Both the position numbers and the translations under genes were made by a program. From Vulcanimicrobiota bacterium (GTDB taxonomy: Bacteria; Vulcanimicrobiota; Xenobia; Xenobiales; JADMJV01): 64,000 nucleotides of DNA. Where the stretch lies: positions 1-64,000 of the forward strand of contig JAFKGI010000022.1 in NCBI GenBank assembly GCA_017307785.1, read 5' to 3'. Shown here piece by piece: positions 15,787-24,469 of the stretch (position 1 is its first letter; each line of letters begins with the position of its first letter). Under the pieces are notes generated by a model. It had not been told where the DNA came from and ran no database searches. It was given only the letters and a program-made list of their open reading frames with translations.

Positions 15787-17040
15787 TCAGTTGTTGATCT
15801 TGACCTGACCCATGCCGCCTTTGAAAAACGGGCATTTGCCGATGTTGGCGGTGTTGGTGATGTCGATGCCGGGCGGGATACCAGGAAAGGGAGTGTCCTT
15901 GATGCGGTCGAGCACCGAACCGACGGTGGTGCGGTTGAGGCCGGATTCGGCCAGCGTCTTGTCCACGCTGGCCCCGGGTCCACCCAGGTAGATTCGGTCC
16001 ATCGAATCCGTAAAGGCGCGAGCCAGCGAGCTGCCGTCCCGGCCTCCGTCGGCTTCGTCGGCGGCCAGCAGGGCCTCGATATTGCCGCGCTGTTTGCCGA
16101 CCAGGTCGCTGTCCAAAGACTTTTCGTTCTGCAGGCTGAACTGTACGATCGACCCGTCGTTCTGGCCATTGTCCAGGCGGTCGTGGCCCCACAGGCGGAT
16201 GACCGCGTTGTCGAATTCTCCCAGACCGTTGTTGCCGGTGATGCGATTATTCATGTCCACGGGACCGGTGGCAAAACTCAGGGGCCGATTGCCGTAGCGC
16301 TGGGAGATGTCCTCGCCGGTCATATCCTTATAGAGGCCGAAAAAGGCCTGATCGATGCCCTTGCCGGTGACTCCACCATAGTGCTGCATATCGTAGTTGT
16401 AGGCTTCGCGGGCGAAGGCCACTTCTTCCGGCTTAAAGTCCTGGGGGCTGTTGAGAATGTTGAAGATCACGCCGCCATCATTTTTGCCCGACGAACCGGT
16501 TTGCATGCCCCAGACGTGGAGCACCGCGCGTTGTTTGTCGTCCAGCTGGCTGATGCGAGTTCTCTCGGCGCTCCCCACGCTCTTGGGGTCGGCCGCCCAG
16601 GCGGCGAAGCCAGGGTCGGAGACGCCCGGAGTCTGTGCGCCAACACCTCCCGCTGCGCCCGCGTTGCCGGCGTCCCCCGCATTGCCTGCATTCCCTGCAT
16701 TGCCAGCGGCCCCCGCATTGCCTGCATTCCCGGCGTTTCCAGCGCCCCCCGCATTGCCCGCATTCCCGGCGTTTCCGGCATTGCCCGCCTGACCCACCCG
16801 GTTGACGCCCTGGCCGCCCATCATCTGGGCGTAGCCTTGCGAGAGTTGCTGTAGCGCGCCGATCAGCATCTGCAGGATTTGTGTCATTTGATACATCTGC
16901 ATCGGAGAGTTCTGGGCGTTGGCCTGGGTCGGTGCGAAGCCGCTGCTGGGAGCGAAGCCTCCAAAGCTGGGAGCGCCCATTCCAAAAGCGCCGAAGCCCG
17001 CGCCCAGTCCGGTGTAACCGTAAATGCCTGCCATCGCCAT
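15787..17040 (-). CDS. (Gly-Asn-Ala)n repeat protein heading the ATPase operon
   Basis: A 417-residue protein starting MAMAGIYGY, with GGAGGAAAG upstream of the ATG at 17040. The N-terminus is Gly/Phe/Ala-rich, residues 45-75 are Met/Gln-rich (QMYQMTQILQMLIGALQQL), and residues 84-132 are a GNA tripeptide repeat. The C-terminal half has an internal duplication: AVLHVWGMQTGSSGKNDGGV near 165 and AVIRLWGHDRLDNGQNDGSI near 290. There is no signal peptide. The low-complexity, harpin-like look suggests an exported or self-assembling protein and possible client of the ATPases; that is inference. It ends 42 bases before the first ATPase gene. Confidence 0.75.
   Translation of the reverse strand: MAMAGIYGYTGLGAGFGAFGMGAPSFGGFAPSSGFAPTQANAQNSPMQMYQMTQILQMLIGALQQLSQGYAQMMGGQGVNRVGQAGNAGNAGNAGNAGGAGNAGNAGNAGAAGNAGNAGNAGDAGNAGAAGGVGAQTPGVSDPGFAAWAADPKSVGSAERTRISQLDDKQRAVLHVWGMQTGSSGKNDGGVIFNILNSPQDFKPEEVAFAREAYNYDMQHYGGVTGKGIDQAFFGLYKDMTGEDISQRYGNRPLSFATGPVDMNNRITGNNGLGEFDNAVIRLWGHDRLDNGQNDGSIVQFSLQNEKSLDSDLVGKQRGNIEALLAADEADGGRDGSSLARAFTDSMDRIYLGGPGASVDKTLAESGLNRTTVGSVLDRIKDTPFPGIPPGIDITNTANIGKCPFFKGGMGQVKINN
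16645..16791 (-). repeat. 9-base coding tandem repeat (Gly-Asn-Ala)
   Basis: About 16 tandem codon triplets with small variations (GGA, GAA, GDA units) inside the repeat protein gene. Such a tract can expand or contract in frame. Confidence 0.85.
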
Positions 17041-17208
17041 CTTTTCTTTCCTCCGAATGACCCTGATGGACTTATTCAACCAGACGGCCCGTAAAGTCGG
17101 GTGAAAAGGGATGGGAGAGTTTTTACACGGATGCAGTCTTTTGGCTTCGCTTTTTCCAGATTTCGGGGCTCTGTTTTAGAAGTGTAAACAACGGGAAGGC
17201 AGACGAGT

Positions 17209-17904
17209 ATGCGCCAAATTACTTTTGCGGAGTTGGATTCTGGCCAGCAGACCGACGCCCTCAATCTGGTCTACCGCGGCTACGACCAGCCCTTTCAAGT
17301 CTCTCCAGAGTGGGTCGCTGAGCACCTTTACACGCACGCCATCGATACCTCTCGCTCTCCGGTCTGGTTGGATGGGCGAGGAGCGGTGGCCGCGCTTGCG
17401 TTGCTGGCGCTGCGGGAAGGCCGCGGGTGGATCGGGGGCTTCGGAGTGGCTCCCGCCTACCGGGGCAACCGCTTCAGCGGTCCGGTCTTGCGCGAGACTC
17501 TAAAGGACCTGGACGGAATCCCGGTGCAACTCGAGGTTCTGGTTCCCAACCTGAAAGCGCGAAGAACCTACGAGAAGGGCGGCTTTCAAATCACCCGTCA
17601 ACTGGTCGTGCTCGAGGGACCGCCCGGAAGGGCCGAGCAAAGCTTGCAGGCGGCCGGGAGTCCCTGTTGGCAGCGTCAGGCGGCCTCCCTGGAGCGCCTG
17701 AAAGATTTGGTTTGGGTCGGTCGGTCGCTCGCCTACCGAGGACATCAAATTCACTTTGTCGGAGAAGGCGCAACCTGGGGAGCCTTAGCCGCACAGGCCA
17801 GCCTGCGCTTGTCCAACGAGCCGGCCGACAGCCCTCTACATCGCCAACTGCTAGGCCTGGGCTGGCGAGAAGTGGCCCGCCAATACGAAATGCACCGTCC
17901 TTAA
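17209..17904 (+). CDS. GNAT family N-acetyltransferase
   Basis: A 231-residue protein. The N-terminal 120 residues show the GNAT fold order: WIGGFGVAPAYRGNRFSGPVLRE is the acetyl-CoA-binding motif A (here PAYRGNRFSG in place of Q/RxxGxG/A), followed by LEVLVPNLKARRTYEKGGFQ, the usual motif B with a Tyr and GF. The C-terminal 100 residues may be a second, degenerate GNAT-like half. Substrate unknown. GGAAGG upstream supports the ATG. It is divergent from the repeat-protein operon; the 168-base gap contains an inverted TTTACAC/GTGTAAA pair at 17122 and 17182. Confidence 0.8.
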   Translation: MRQITFAELDSGQQTDALNLVYRGYDQPFQVSPEWVAEHLYTHAIDTSRSPVWLDGRGAVAALALLALREGRGWIGGFGVAPAYRGNRFSGPVLRETLKDLDGIPVQLEVLVPNLKARRTYEKGGFQITRQLVVLEGPPGRAEQSLQAAGSPCWQRQAASLERLKDLVWVGRSLAYRGHQIHFVGEGATWGALAAQASLRLSNEPADSPLHRQLLGLGWREVARQYEMHRP

Positions 17905-18362
17905 GGACTGTCTTCGTTGCTCTGGCGATAAGAGGTCTCGAGTCGACGTCGATTCAAATGGTAGTAGCTGATGCGTTCGGGGGCGTCCACTTTCCAGATG
18001 GTGCGCAGCAGTTCGACCTGCCCGGGGCTGGCCTGGGCTTTGACGGTCTCCACCCGGATCAGGCCCCCTTCGGAGGAGAAGCGGCGAAATTTGCATTCCA
18101 ACAGGCCGTCTTCCCGGTTTCCTTGGAAAGCCGCTTCGGCTTCCTCGACATTGTCGGGGTTGTCGTTGCGCAGCAGGATGTGGCCTGGGCGGGGGTCGAG
18201 ATCGTATTGGTCGGCGCTCTGGCCTTGCTGATTGTCGGTGGCCAGCACCTGATCGATCAGGGCCTCCACGTTGTCAAGCTGCTCTTGGGCCTCTTCCACG
18301 CTCAGGGCTTGATGGGGCCGGTGCAAGAGCTCTTCGGGGATTTCTCGCAGTAGACTTTCCAT
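17901..18362 (-). CDS. Unknown 153-residue acidic protein
   Basis: Starts at ATG 18362 with AAAGGAGG upstream, an excellent ribosome site. The protein is soluble: residues 1-45 are acidic and likely helical (SVEEAQEQLDNVEALIDQVL), then a mixed domain (GHILLRNDNPDNVEEAEAAF, CKFRRFSSEGGLIRVETVKA) and a polar C-terminus. I do not recognise a family. It converges on the acetyltransferase gene, overlapping its stop by four bases, and is divergent from the methyltransferase at 18421. Confidence 0.7.
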   Translation of the reverse strand: MESLLREIPEELLHRPHQALSVEEAQEQLDNVEALIDQVLATDNQQGQSADQYDLDPRPGHILLRNDNPDNVEEAEAAFQGNREDGLLECKFRRFSSEGGLIRVETVKAQASPGQVELLRTIWKVDAPERISYYHLNRRRLETSYRQSNEDSP

Positions 18363-18420
18363 CGTTCCTCCTTTGGGAATAGCGGGGGGGTTTCCCCCTT
18401 GTAGCCAAGAACGGGCGCCC

Positions 18421-19281
18421 ATGAATTATCAGGCTTACGCGCATATCTATGATGACGAATACCGGGATTACACCGAGGATATTCAGTTCTACGTGCGCTG
18501 GGCCCGGCGTTGCGCGGCGCCGGCCCTGGAGTTGGGCTGTGGCACCGGGAGGATTCTGCTGGCTCTGGCCGAGGCTGGTTGCCCGGTCTGGGGCCTCGAG
18601 TTGTGCGAGCCGATGCTGCAACGAGCCCAGGAAAAACTGGCCAAACTGCCGGCCCACGTGGCCGAGACGGTACGACTTGTGCAAGGAGACATGCGTGACT
18701 TTGACCTCGGTCAGGAATTCGGTCTGATTTACCTGCCTTTTCGGGAGTTCATGCATCTGGCCAGCGAGGACGACCAGTTGAACTGTCTGGACGCCATCCA
18801 TCGCCACCTGACTCCCAACGGCCGGCTCATCATCAACCTTTACGATATGGATTTGGTCACCTTGTCTCAGCGCAGCGAGAGCAATGTTCCGCTTTATCGT
18901 CAGCACGGCGGAGACTACGTGGATCCGCGCAACGGCCAGAAGGTCTTTCTCAGCTCGGCTTCTCACTACAAGCCCGCCACCCAGACGTTGCACGAGGAAC
19001 GATTCTACGACCGGGTTGACGAGCAGGGAGCGGTGGTGGAGCGGCGCATGGTGACCATCACGCAGCGCTGGTTTTTCCGTTGGGAAATGCATCACTTGCT
19101 GCACAGAGCCAACTTTCGCGTGCACGAGCTGTACGGCGGGTACGACCGCCAGCCGGTGGGGGAGATGGGCTCGGAAATGATCTTCATCGCTCGGCCCGCC
19201 AACGAAAAGGAACTTCAGTCCGAAGTGGAGTGGCTGGAGAACAAATTGGCCCGCATCCGGACTTCCAAAAAGCGCTCTTAG
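18421..19281 (+). CDS. Class I SAM-dependent methyltransferase
   Basis: A 286-residue protein with a typical SAM-binding core: motif I ALELGCGTGRILLALAEAG (residues about 38-56), acidic turn GLELCEPML, GDMRDFDLGQEFGLIYLPF and LTPNGRLIINLYD. Resembles Methyltransf_25-type small-molecule methyltransferases. The C-terminal part is charged. Substrate unknown. I chose ATG 18421 over an upstream in-frame ATG because homologous enzymes begin shortly before a YDxEY segment; the ribosome site is weak. Confidence 0.8.
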   Translation: MNYQAYAHIYDDEYRDYTEDIQFYVRWARRCAAPALELGCGTGRILLALAEAGCPVWGLELCEPMLQRAQEKLAKLPAHVAETVRLVQGDMRDFDLGQEFGLIYLPFREFMHLASEDDQLNCLDAIHRHLTPNGRLIINLYDMDLVTLSQRSESNVPLYRQHGGDYVDPRNGQKVFLSSASHYKPATQTLHEERFYDRVDEQGAVVERRMVTITQRWFFRWEMHHLLHRANFRVHELYGGYDRQPVGEMGSEMIFIARPANEKELQSEVEWLENKLARIRTSKKRS

Positions 19282-19466
19282 GGCGCCTGGTAGTGGAGCC
19301 CGTAGGCCAGAGGATGGTTGGCCTGATAGGAAGTGGGCTGGCGCTGTTGCGGTGAATTCTTCAGTGCAATGGCGTTGGTGGCCAGCACGCACCAGGGCAG
19401 TAGGGCCAGCAAGGCCAGGAAGAGTTGTAGCCAGGGCGAGGGGACCAATCCGCTATTCTTCTTCAT
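19278..19466 (-). CDS. Possible 62-residue membrane protein
   Basis: The frame encodes a short basic N-terminus (MKKNSGL), one strong hydrophobic segment (LQLFLALLALLPWCVLATNA) and a polar tail rich in Gln, Pro and Tyr. This is the layout of a signal-anchored or exported small protein. It overlaps the methyltransferase stop by four bases. No good ribosome site is seen and no family is recognised, so it is tentative. Confidence 0.4.
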   Translation of the reverse strand: MKKNSGLVPSPWLQLFLALLALLPWCVLATNAIALKNSPQQRQPTSYQANHPLAYGLHYQAP

Positions 19467-19575
19467 GACATGACAATAGAAGCAAAGTCGACCCGGTCAT
19501 GAGATGCTCTAGTCCTGATCAACTAGTACAGGAGTACCGTGAGGATTTTTTCGGTCGATCACCAATCCTGGAAGT

Positions 19576-20013
19576 ATGGAACGGTTTTTGCCTTGTAGCT
19601 CTTGCTACGCCCTCAACAAAGTTGCCGAAGAACGCCTGCAGCACGGGCCGGTCTGCGGCAAGTGCAAGAAACCCCTGGAGGTAGCGCCGGTCTACCCGGT
19701 GGACAAGAAAGGATTGGAAGCCATTGTGCGTTCCTCTCCGCTGCCGGTGGTGGTCGATGTCTGGGCGCCCTGGTGTGGACCCTGTTTGCGCTTCGCCCCT
19801 ACCTATCAGGAATACGCGGAGCAACATCCACAACAGGCCCTATTCTTGAAGTTGGACAGCGAGGCTCATCAGGACGCCGCGCGCGCCCTGCGCATTCAGA
19901 GCATTCCCACCTTGCTTGCCTTCCGGCAGGGCAAGGAAACCGCTCGTCAGAGCGGGATGCTCAACTACACACAGCTGGGCTCCTGGGTGCAGAACAAGGT
20001 CGCTCAAACTTAA
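19576..20013 (+). CDS. trxC: Thioredoxin 2-like protein with zinc ribbon
   Basis: A 145-residue protein with the thioredoxin 2 layout: an N-terminal zinc-ribbon with two Cys pairs (CSSC at 7-10, CGKC at 28-31) and a thioredoxin domain with the active site VDVWAPWCGPC and the cis-Pro region SIPTLLAF. It reduces protein disulfides in the cytoplasm; in other bacteria this type responds to oxidative stress. Length and motifs match the family. The gene stands alone and is followed by a terminator at 20089. Confidence 0.9.
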   Translation: MERFLPCSSCYALNKVAEERLQHGPVCGKCKKPLEVAPVYPVDKKGLEAIVRSSPLPVVVDVWAPWCGPCLRFAPTYQEYAEQHPQQALFLKLDSEAHQDAARALRIQSIPTLLAFRQGKETARQSGMLNYTQLGSWVQNKVAQT

Positions 20014-20088
20014 TGGGACGGATCTCCCGGAGTTTTCGGTACATTGAACCCTGCTGATGGACAGGCGCCGGCTCTATAATGATGACAG

Positions 20089-20135
20089 AAGGACTTCCTG
20101 CGGGTGACCCCCCCGACCGCACGAGGTCCTTTTTT
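20089..20135 (+). terminator. Rho-independent terminator after trxC
   Basis: AAGGAC (20089-20094) pairs with GTCCTT (20126-20131), with an inner TGCGG/CCGCA pair, followed by a T-run. A consensus TATAAT at 20075-20080 lies just upstream. The T-run overlaps the stop codon of the convergent ParB-like gene. Confidence 0.7.
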
Positions 20136-21000
20136 ATTTGCTGGGCAAGAACTCTGGAGGCTCGGGATTTTCCCAGGCGGCCGCCCAGGCTGCGCGCCAG
20201 ATCCTTTGGAGCCGCTTGAAAATACCCACCAGCGGTCGCTCCGAGAAGCGTTGCACGAGCGCCTCGGCCACCTCGGCGTCCCCACGATACTCGCCCCGGC
20301 AGCGTAGTTGCTCGCGGTGATAGGTCAGCCACAGATAGAGTTCCGGGTCGGAGCGTCGGGGAAATTCCTGGTGGACTCCTTGCTGCTGCATGACCTCCAG
20401 GAGAGGTCGGTAGATCAAGTCGTGCCAACTGGCCGCTGATTCGACCAAACTGAAGTCCCGGGCATAGCTGTTGCCCAGGTAGTAGCGATGAACCTCGATA
20501 TGTTCACTGATCACGGCATAAAGCTCCGGAGGGAGCTGGCTGAAATCACTGCCGGGAGCATGCTCATCCAGATTGGTTTCTTGGAGAAAGTGGCTCAGTT
20601 GTGCCCGGCGGAGCACCTCGTCGTGGCCCAGCTCGGCGGTGATGGGGGCGCGCACGGTGACCTGGGTCACCAGAGCTTGAATGGTTTCCTGGCCGCGACT
20701 CAGCGCCACCGCCACGCGATGATGCCCATCGCGAATGAAGTAGACCTGGTCGACCTGAAAAACCTGGATCGGTCGAGACAGGTCGATTTCCGGACTGTGC
20801 AACAGGTGCCGTAGTTTTTGGAGTAGATGGGCTTGAGGGCGGAAAGCGCGCGAGAAATCATGGGAGCGGCCTTCGCTTCCCACAACCGAGGCCAGCGGAA
20901 TCGTCTGCAACCCGCTGAAGGCATAGGAGCGGCTGCGCAAGGCCGCCTGGACCTCGTCAAAACTTAGTAGGGACTCATCCCGTGCACGATGGCGAAACAT
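20134..21000 (-). CDS. ParB-like (ParB/sulfiredoxin fold) protein
   Basis: A 288-residue protein. Residues about 75-105 contain the ParB N-domain signature: PIQVFQVDQVYFIRDGHHRV, where the GHHR box corresponds to GERR/GxHR of ParB and sulfiredoxin-like nucleotide-binding domains. The preceding LASVVGSEGRSHDF is the first part of that domain. The remaining residues are helical with no DNA-binding HTH that I can identify. Not a chromosomal ParB: no parA partner or parS is nearby. Proteins of this kind are often annotated as ParB-like nucleases or regulators of unknown role. Confidence 0.7.
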   Translation of the reverse strand: MFRHRARDESLLSFDEVQAALRSRSYAFSGLQTIPLASVVGSEGRSHDFSRAFRPQAHLLQKLRHLLHSPEIDLSRPIQVFQVDQVYFIRDGHHRVAVALSRGQETIQALVTQVTVRAPITAELGHDEVLRRAQLSHFLQETNLDEHAPGSDFSQLPPELYAVISEHIEVHRYYLGNSYARDFSLVESAASWHDLIYRPLLEVMQQQGVHQEFPRRSDPELYLWLTYHREQLRCRGEYRGDAEVAEALVQRFSERPLVGIFKRLQRIWRAAWAAAWENPEPPEFLPSK

Positions 21001-21062
21001 AACGTATTACTGGTCTTGTGGATCTTTCGCCTGAAATAAACCTGAAAGCGGTGGCAAACGGA

Positions 21063-24000
21063 TTACAAATGTGGGGAAAGGCGGGCTCGGGCCCCCGCTT
21101 CGTCGAGGCGTTCCAGAGCCGCGCGGTAGCGGGCCGGGTCGCTGTCGAGGCGAGCCAGTTCCGCCTGAATCAGTCCGTCTTCCAAAGGCAACTGCCAGCG
21201 CCGGGCGCTTCCCAGGGCCTGGCGCAGTAGCACGCGCCGGTTCTCTCCCTCGCTCTGCAGCGCTTCCAGGCGAAGAGCGGCACACTCAAAGCTGGGGAAG
21301 GTATCGCGGGCGGCCACCTTCAGATTGCGCAGAGCCCTTTGCGAGTCGGGTTGGCAGTCCGCCTCGAGAAGTCTTCTCTCGGCCAGGTCCACCACGTCGC
21401 CCGAAAAATTCTCAATCGTGTTTTGGCAAAGCTCGAGGACCTTCCAGGGCTCTCCTCTGCGCCAGGCCGTATAGGCCTCGGCCAGTTGTTGTTGACCTCG
21501 CAGGAAACCGCTTGCTCCTGGTTGGCCCGTTCGTTCCTCGAGAGGACTGCCGGCCAGAGCCGCCAGGATGGTTTGCTGCGCTTGCACCCACTCACGCTCG
21601 TGAGCGTTGTCGGTTTCGTCCACGATCCAGATGGCTTCCGCGTAGGCCTGCTGACTGTGCAGCAATCGCCCGGCCAGCCGATGATAGAGTCCGAGCAGGT
21701 GGCAACTGTGCAGGGTCAGAGCGGAGTCGCCCAGCTGCTGGTTTAGCTGATGGGTCGCTTCCACCAGCGGCCCGACCTGGGGGTGGCCGAGCTGGAGCAG
21801 GTGATAACAGCCATCGAGCATCAGGGCCGCCTGGTTCAGAGAGGCGGGCATACCCAGGGCCATGTCCATGCCTCTTTCCAGGTGGCGTCGGGCCCGTCCC
21901 CAAAAGAGCCGCGGCCCCAGCAAGTAGCAAGCGCCCAGAGTGATCTCGCGCAGGGCCCGCGCCTCGAAATCGCTGGAGCGCCGGGCGGCCCGCTGGAGCA
22001 GAATGCCCACATAGTCTTGCCGCCAGGCGGGAGGCCGACAGTAGAACAGACTGCGTGTGAGCAGAGATTCAATCTTGGCGCGTTCCCGATTGGAACCGAC
22101 CCGGGCGGTCGCCAGCCAGCCCTTCAGGCTTTGAGACGAAAGGCACAGGCCTTCCAGGCGAGCCGCCTTTAGAATGGCCGAGTGAGCTGCTTGCAGGTCG
22201 CCGGAGCGCCAGTGGCAGCGGGAAATCTTACGCCACAGTCGAGCTTCAGGACGATGCTGATTCAGGCGCTGGTAGACTTCGCCGGCGGCTGGACTCTGGA
22301 CATGGTAGAGAGCGTCCGCGCGCCGTTCTTCCAGCTCGTAGGAGAGTGGGCGTCCCGTGATTTGCTGGATTTGCTCCAGCAGGGCCAACGCCCGAGCGTG
22401 GTTGCGGGCTTCCAGGTGGCGCCGGGCGGCAACCTCCAGAGGCGCGGCCGCGCGCTGCGGAGATTCGGCTTGAATCCAGTGGTAAGCCACCCGCTCGGCC
22501 TGGGCATCTCCAGAACGTCCCAGGCTCAAAGCCAGCTGAGTATGCCAACCGCGCAAGCTGGCCTTGGGCAGATGGCCTTCCAGGAAGGCCCGCAGGTGGG
22601 GGGCCATCCTGTAGGTTCCAGGCCCGTTTTCGCTCAGCATCTGCAGGCGCAGCAGGCTGTCGAGAGCGCCGAGCAGGTCGTGTAGAGGTTCACCGGTGGC
22701 CGCGTGCAGATCTTCAAAGGTGATGCGACCGCGAGCGCAGGCGATGAGGAACAAGAGCTCCACCTGGAGCGGGGAAAGCCTGGCCAGTCGTCGCTGCAAA
22801 AGTTCCTGAAGTCCAAGGTTGCTCAAGTCGTCCGCGAAGACCAGTCCTCGCTGACGAAACAACCGCTTCTCCTGGCTGAGAGTCTTGAGCAACTCGTGGA
22901 CCAGCAGCGGATTGCCTCCACTCTGGCGACGCAGGCAGCTGGCCAGTTCCGGCTCCAGGCTTCCTCCCACGCAGGCACTGGCCATTGCTTCCAGGTCGAC
23001 TTCCGCCAGACTCTCGACGGGCAGAACCTCGGCCGTCAGGCCCAACGACCACCAAAAGCGGTCTTCGGCGGTGCACAGCAGGCGCGGCAGCAGGCCCCGT
23101 TGCGAGAGGACAAAACGCAACAGCTCCAGGTCTTCTTCGGCAAACTGGTCCAGGTCTTCGAGCAGCAGCCAGCCGCCCGCCATGGTGGAGCGGAGCACGC
23201 GCACTACGGCCAGAAAGAGCTCCAGTCGATTGCCGCCTCGAGCCACGCCCAGGCGGGGGACGAGACTGGCCAGCGTGGGAGCGAGAGCCTGCAAGCCGGC
23301 CGGCAGAGTCTTGCCCAGCAGCTTGTTGAGTAGCTTGGCCCAGGGCTCGAAGGGAGTCTGGCGCGGGCCCGCGGGTCGCAGCCGGTGGCACACTACTTTC
23401 TGCTCGCGGAGGGGTCGCTCCAGAGCGTCCAGCAGGCGAGATTTGCCCACCCCGGCCGCGCCTACCAGGGCAACCAATCGATGCTTCTGTTGCATCGCCA
23501 CATCGGCGCGGGCCAGCAGGGCGGCCCGTCCACTGAGGGGCGGTGAGAGCAGGCAAAGGACCAGTTCCTTTTCCCCTCCCGGGGCGGTTCCGTTCGAAAA
23601 AAGCCGCCGCCACTGCTGCAAAGCCTGGACGGCCGAGGCAGGCCGATGGCTGCGGTCCTTGCTGAGCAAGCCGGCGAGCCAGTCCTCCACCCCCTGCGGC
23701 ACAGGTCCGAGCGTCTTCAGGCGGGGAGGTGGCTGCTGGAGGATGTTTTGCAGAAGAGCCATCAGTTCGACCTGTGGAAAAGGCAGACGGCCACTCAGCA
23801 TCTCGTAGACCAGCACTCCCAGACTGTAGAGGTCGCTGCGAACGTCCAGTTCCACCTCCTGGAGAACCTCAGGGGAAATATAATGGGGAGTTCCGACCAG
23901 AGTGCCTTTGTCCGTCAGGCGGCTGACGTGATGTTGGCCCGCCAGTCCGAGGTCGATGAGCTTGATCTCTCCCTGGTCATTGACCAGAATGTTTTGTGGC

Positions 24001-24404
24001 TTGAGGTCCCGATGGATGACTCCCTGCTGATGGAGGTAATCCAAACCCTCCAGCAGGCCCTCTACGATTTTGCGGACCCGTTCCAGCCAACCGTCCCAGG
24101 GCATGGATTGGCGCAATCGGGGAAGAAAAACGTCCAGCGTTTCGCCTGCCACAAACTCCATCGTGTAATAACAACCGGACTCTTGATCGAGAAGCTGGAA
24201 AACCTGCAGGAACATCGGATGTTGCAGGCTTTGGCAAAGGTGAAACTCTCGTCCAAAACGCGCCCTCTCGAGCGCGCCGGTGAGGTGGGGATGGAGTTGC
24301 TTGAGGGCCTGTACTTCCCCGCTGGGAAGATGGCGAACTCTATAAACGGTGGCCGTTCCGCCCGTGCCCAGTAGGTCGAGAATGCGATAATCCGGCCCGA
24401 TCAC
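21063..24404 (-). CDS. Ser/Thr protein kinase with AAA-type ATPase and TPR-like C-terminus
   Basis: A 1113-residue cytoplasmic regulator. Residues 8-265 are a complete Hanks-type kinase: LLGTGGTATVYRV loop, ALKQL lysine, VIHRDLKPQNILV catalytic loop, LIDLGLAG (DLG in place of DFG) and a DVRSDLYSLGVLVYEML segment. Residues about 300-560 form an AAA_16-like ATPase with Walker A VGAAGVGKSRLL. The rest is a helical, TPR-like array, as in PknK-type kinases that sense signals and control transcription. The GTG start has AAGGAG upstream. It is divergent from the prepilin genes 65 bases away, so it might regulate them. Confidence 0.85.
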   Translation of the reverse strand: MIGPDYRILDLLGTGGTATVYRVRHLPSGEVQALKQLHPHLTGALERARFGREFHLCQSLQHPMFLQVFQLLDQESGCYYTMEFVAGETLDVFLPRLRQSMPWDGWLERVRKIVEGLLEGLDYLHQQGVIHRDLKPQNILVNDQGEIKLIDLGLAGQHHVSRLTDKGTLVGTPHYISPEVLQEVELDVRSDLYSLGVLVYEMLSGRLPFPQVELMALLQNILQQPPPRLKTLGPVPQGVEDWLAGLLSKDRSHRPASAVQALQQWRRLFSNGTAPGGEKELVLCLLSPPLSGRAALLARADVAMQQKHRLVALVGAAGVGKSRLLDALERPLREQKVVCHRLRPAGPRQTPFEPWAKLLNKLLGKTLPAGLQALAPTLASLVPRLGVARGGNRLELFLAVVRVLRSTMAGGWLLLEDLDQFAEEDLELLRFVLSQRGLLPRLLCTAEDRFWWSLGLTAEVLPVESLAEVDLEAMASACVGGSLEPELASCLRRQSGGNPLLVHELLKTLSQEKRLFRQRGLVFADDLSNLGLQELLQRRLARLSPLQVELLFLIACARGRITFEDLHAATGEPLHDLLGALDSLLRLQMLSENGPGTYRMAPHLRAFLEGHLPKASLRGWHTQLALSLGRSGDAQAERVAYHWIQAESPQRAAAPLEVAARRHLEARNHARALALLEQIQQITGRPLSYELEERRADALYHVQSPAAGEVYQRLNQHRPEARLWRKISRCHWRSGDLQAAHSAILKAARLEGLCLSSQSLKGWLATARVGSNRERAKIESLLTRSLFYCRPPAWRQDYVGILLQRAARRSSDFEARALREITLGACYLLGPRLFWGRARRHLERGMDMALGMPASLNQAALMLDGCYHLLQLGHPQVGPLVEATHQLNQQLGDSALTLHSCHLLGLYHRLAGRLLHSQQAYAEAIWIVDETDNAHEREWVQAQQTILAALAGSPLEERTGQPGASGFLRGQQQLAEAYTAWRRGEPWKVLELCQNTIENFSGDVVDLAERRLLEADCQPDSQRALRNLKVAARDTFPSFECAALRLEALQSEGENRRVLLRQALGSARRWQLPLEDGLIQAELARLDSDPARYRAALERLDEAGARARLSPHL

Positions 24405-24430
24405 GCAGGCTCCTTCGACCTCCCGCGCAT

Positions 24431-24460
24431 TTGTCTTACCGGCCGAACATGGGGTATACT
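24431..24460 (+). promoter_or_regulatory. Promoter of the minor prepilin operon
   Basis: TTGTCT (24431-24436), 18-base spacer, TATACT (24455-24460). The transcription start would fall at about 24467-24470, at the GTG start codon of the first prepilin gene, which has no ribosome site. A leaderless mRNA is the simplest reading. Confidence 0.5.
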
Positions 24461-24469
24461 TGTTAGTCT

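Noticed and set aside
16645..16791. CRISPR-like or satellite repeat
   Set aside because: It is an in-frame coding repeat of nine bases without spacers.
20134..21000. Chromosome-partitioning ParB
   Set aside because: No ParA gene, parS site or HTH domain was found; only the ParB-like N-terminal fold is shared.
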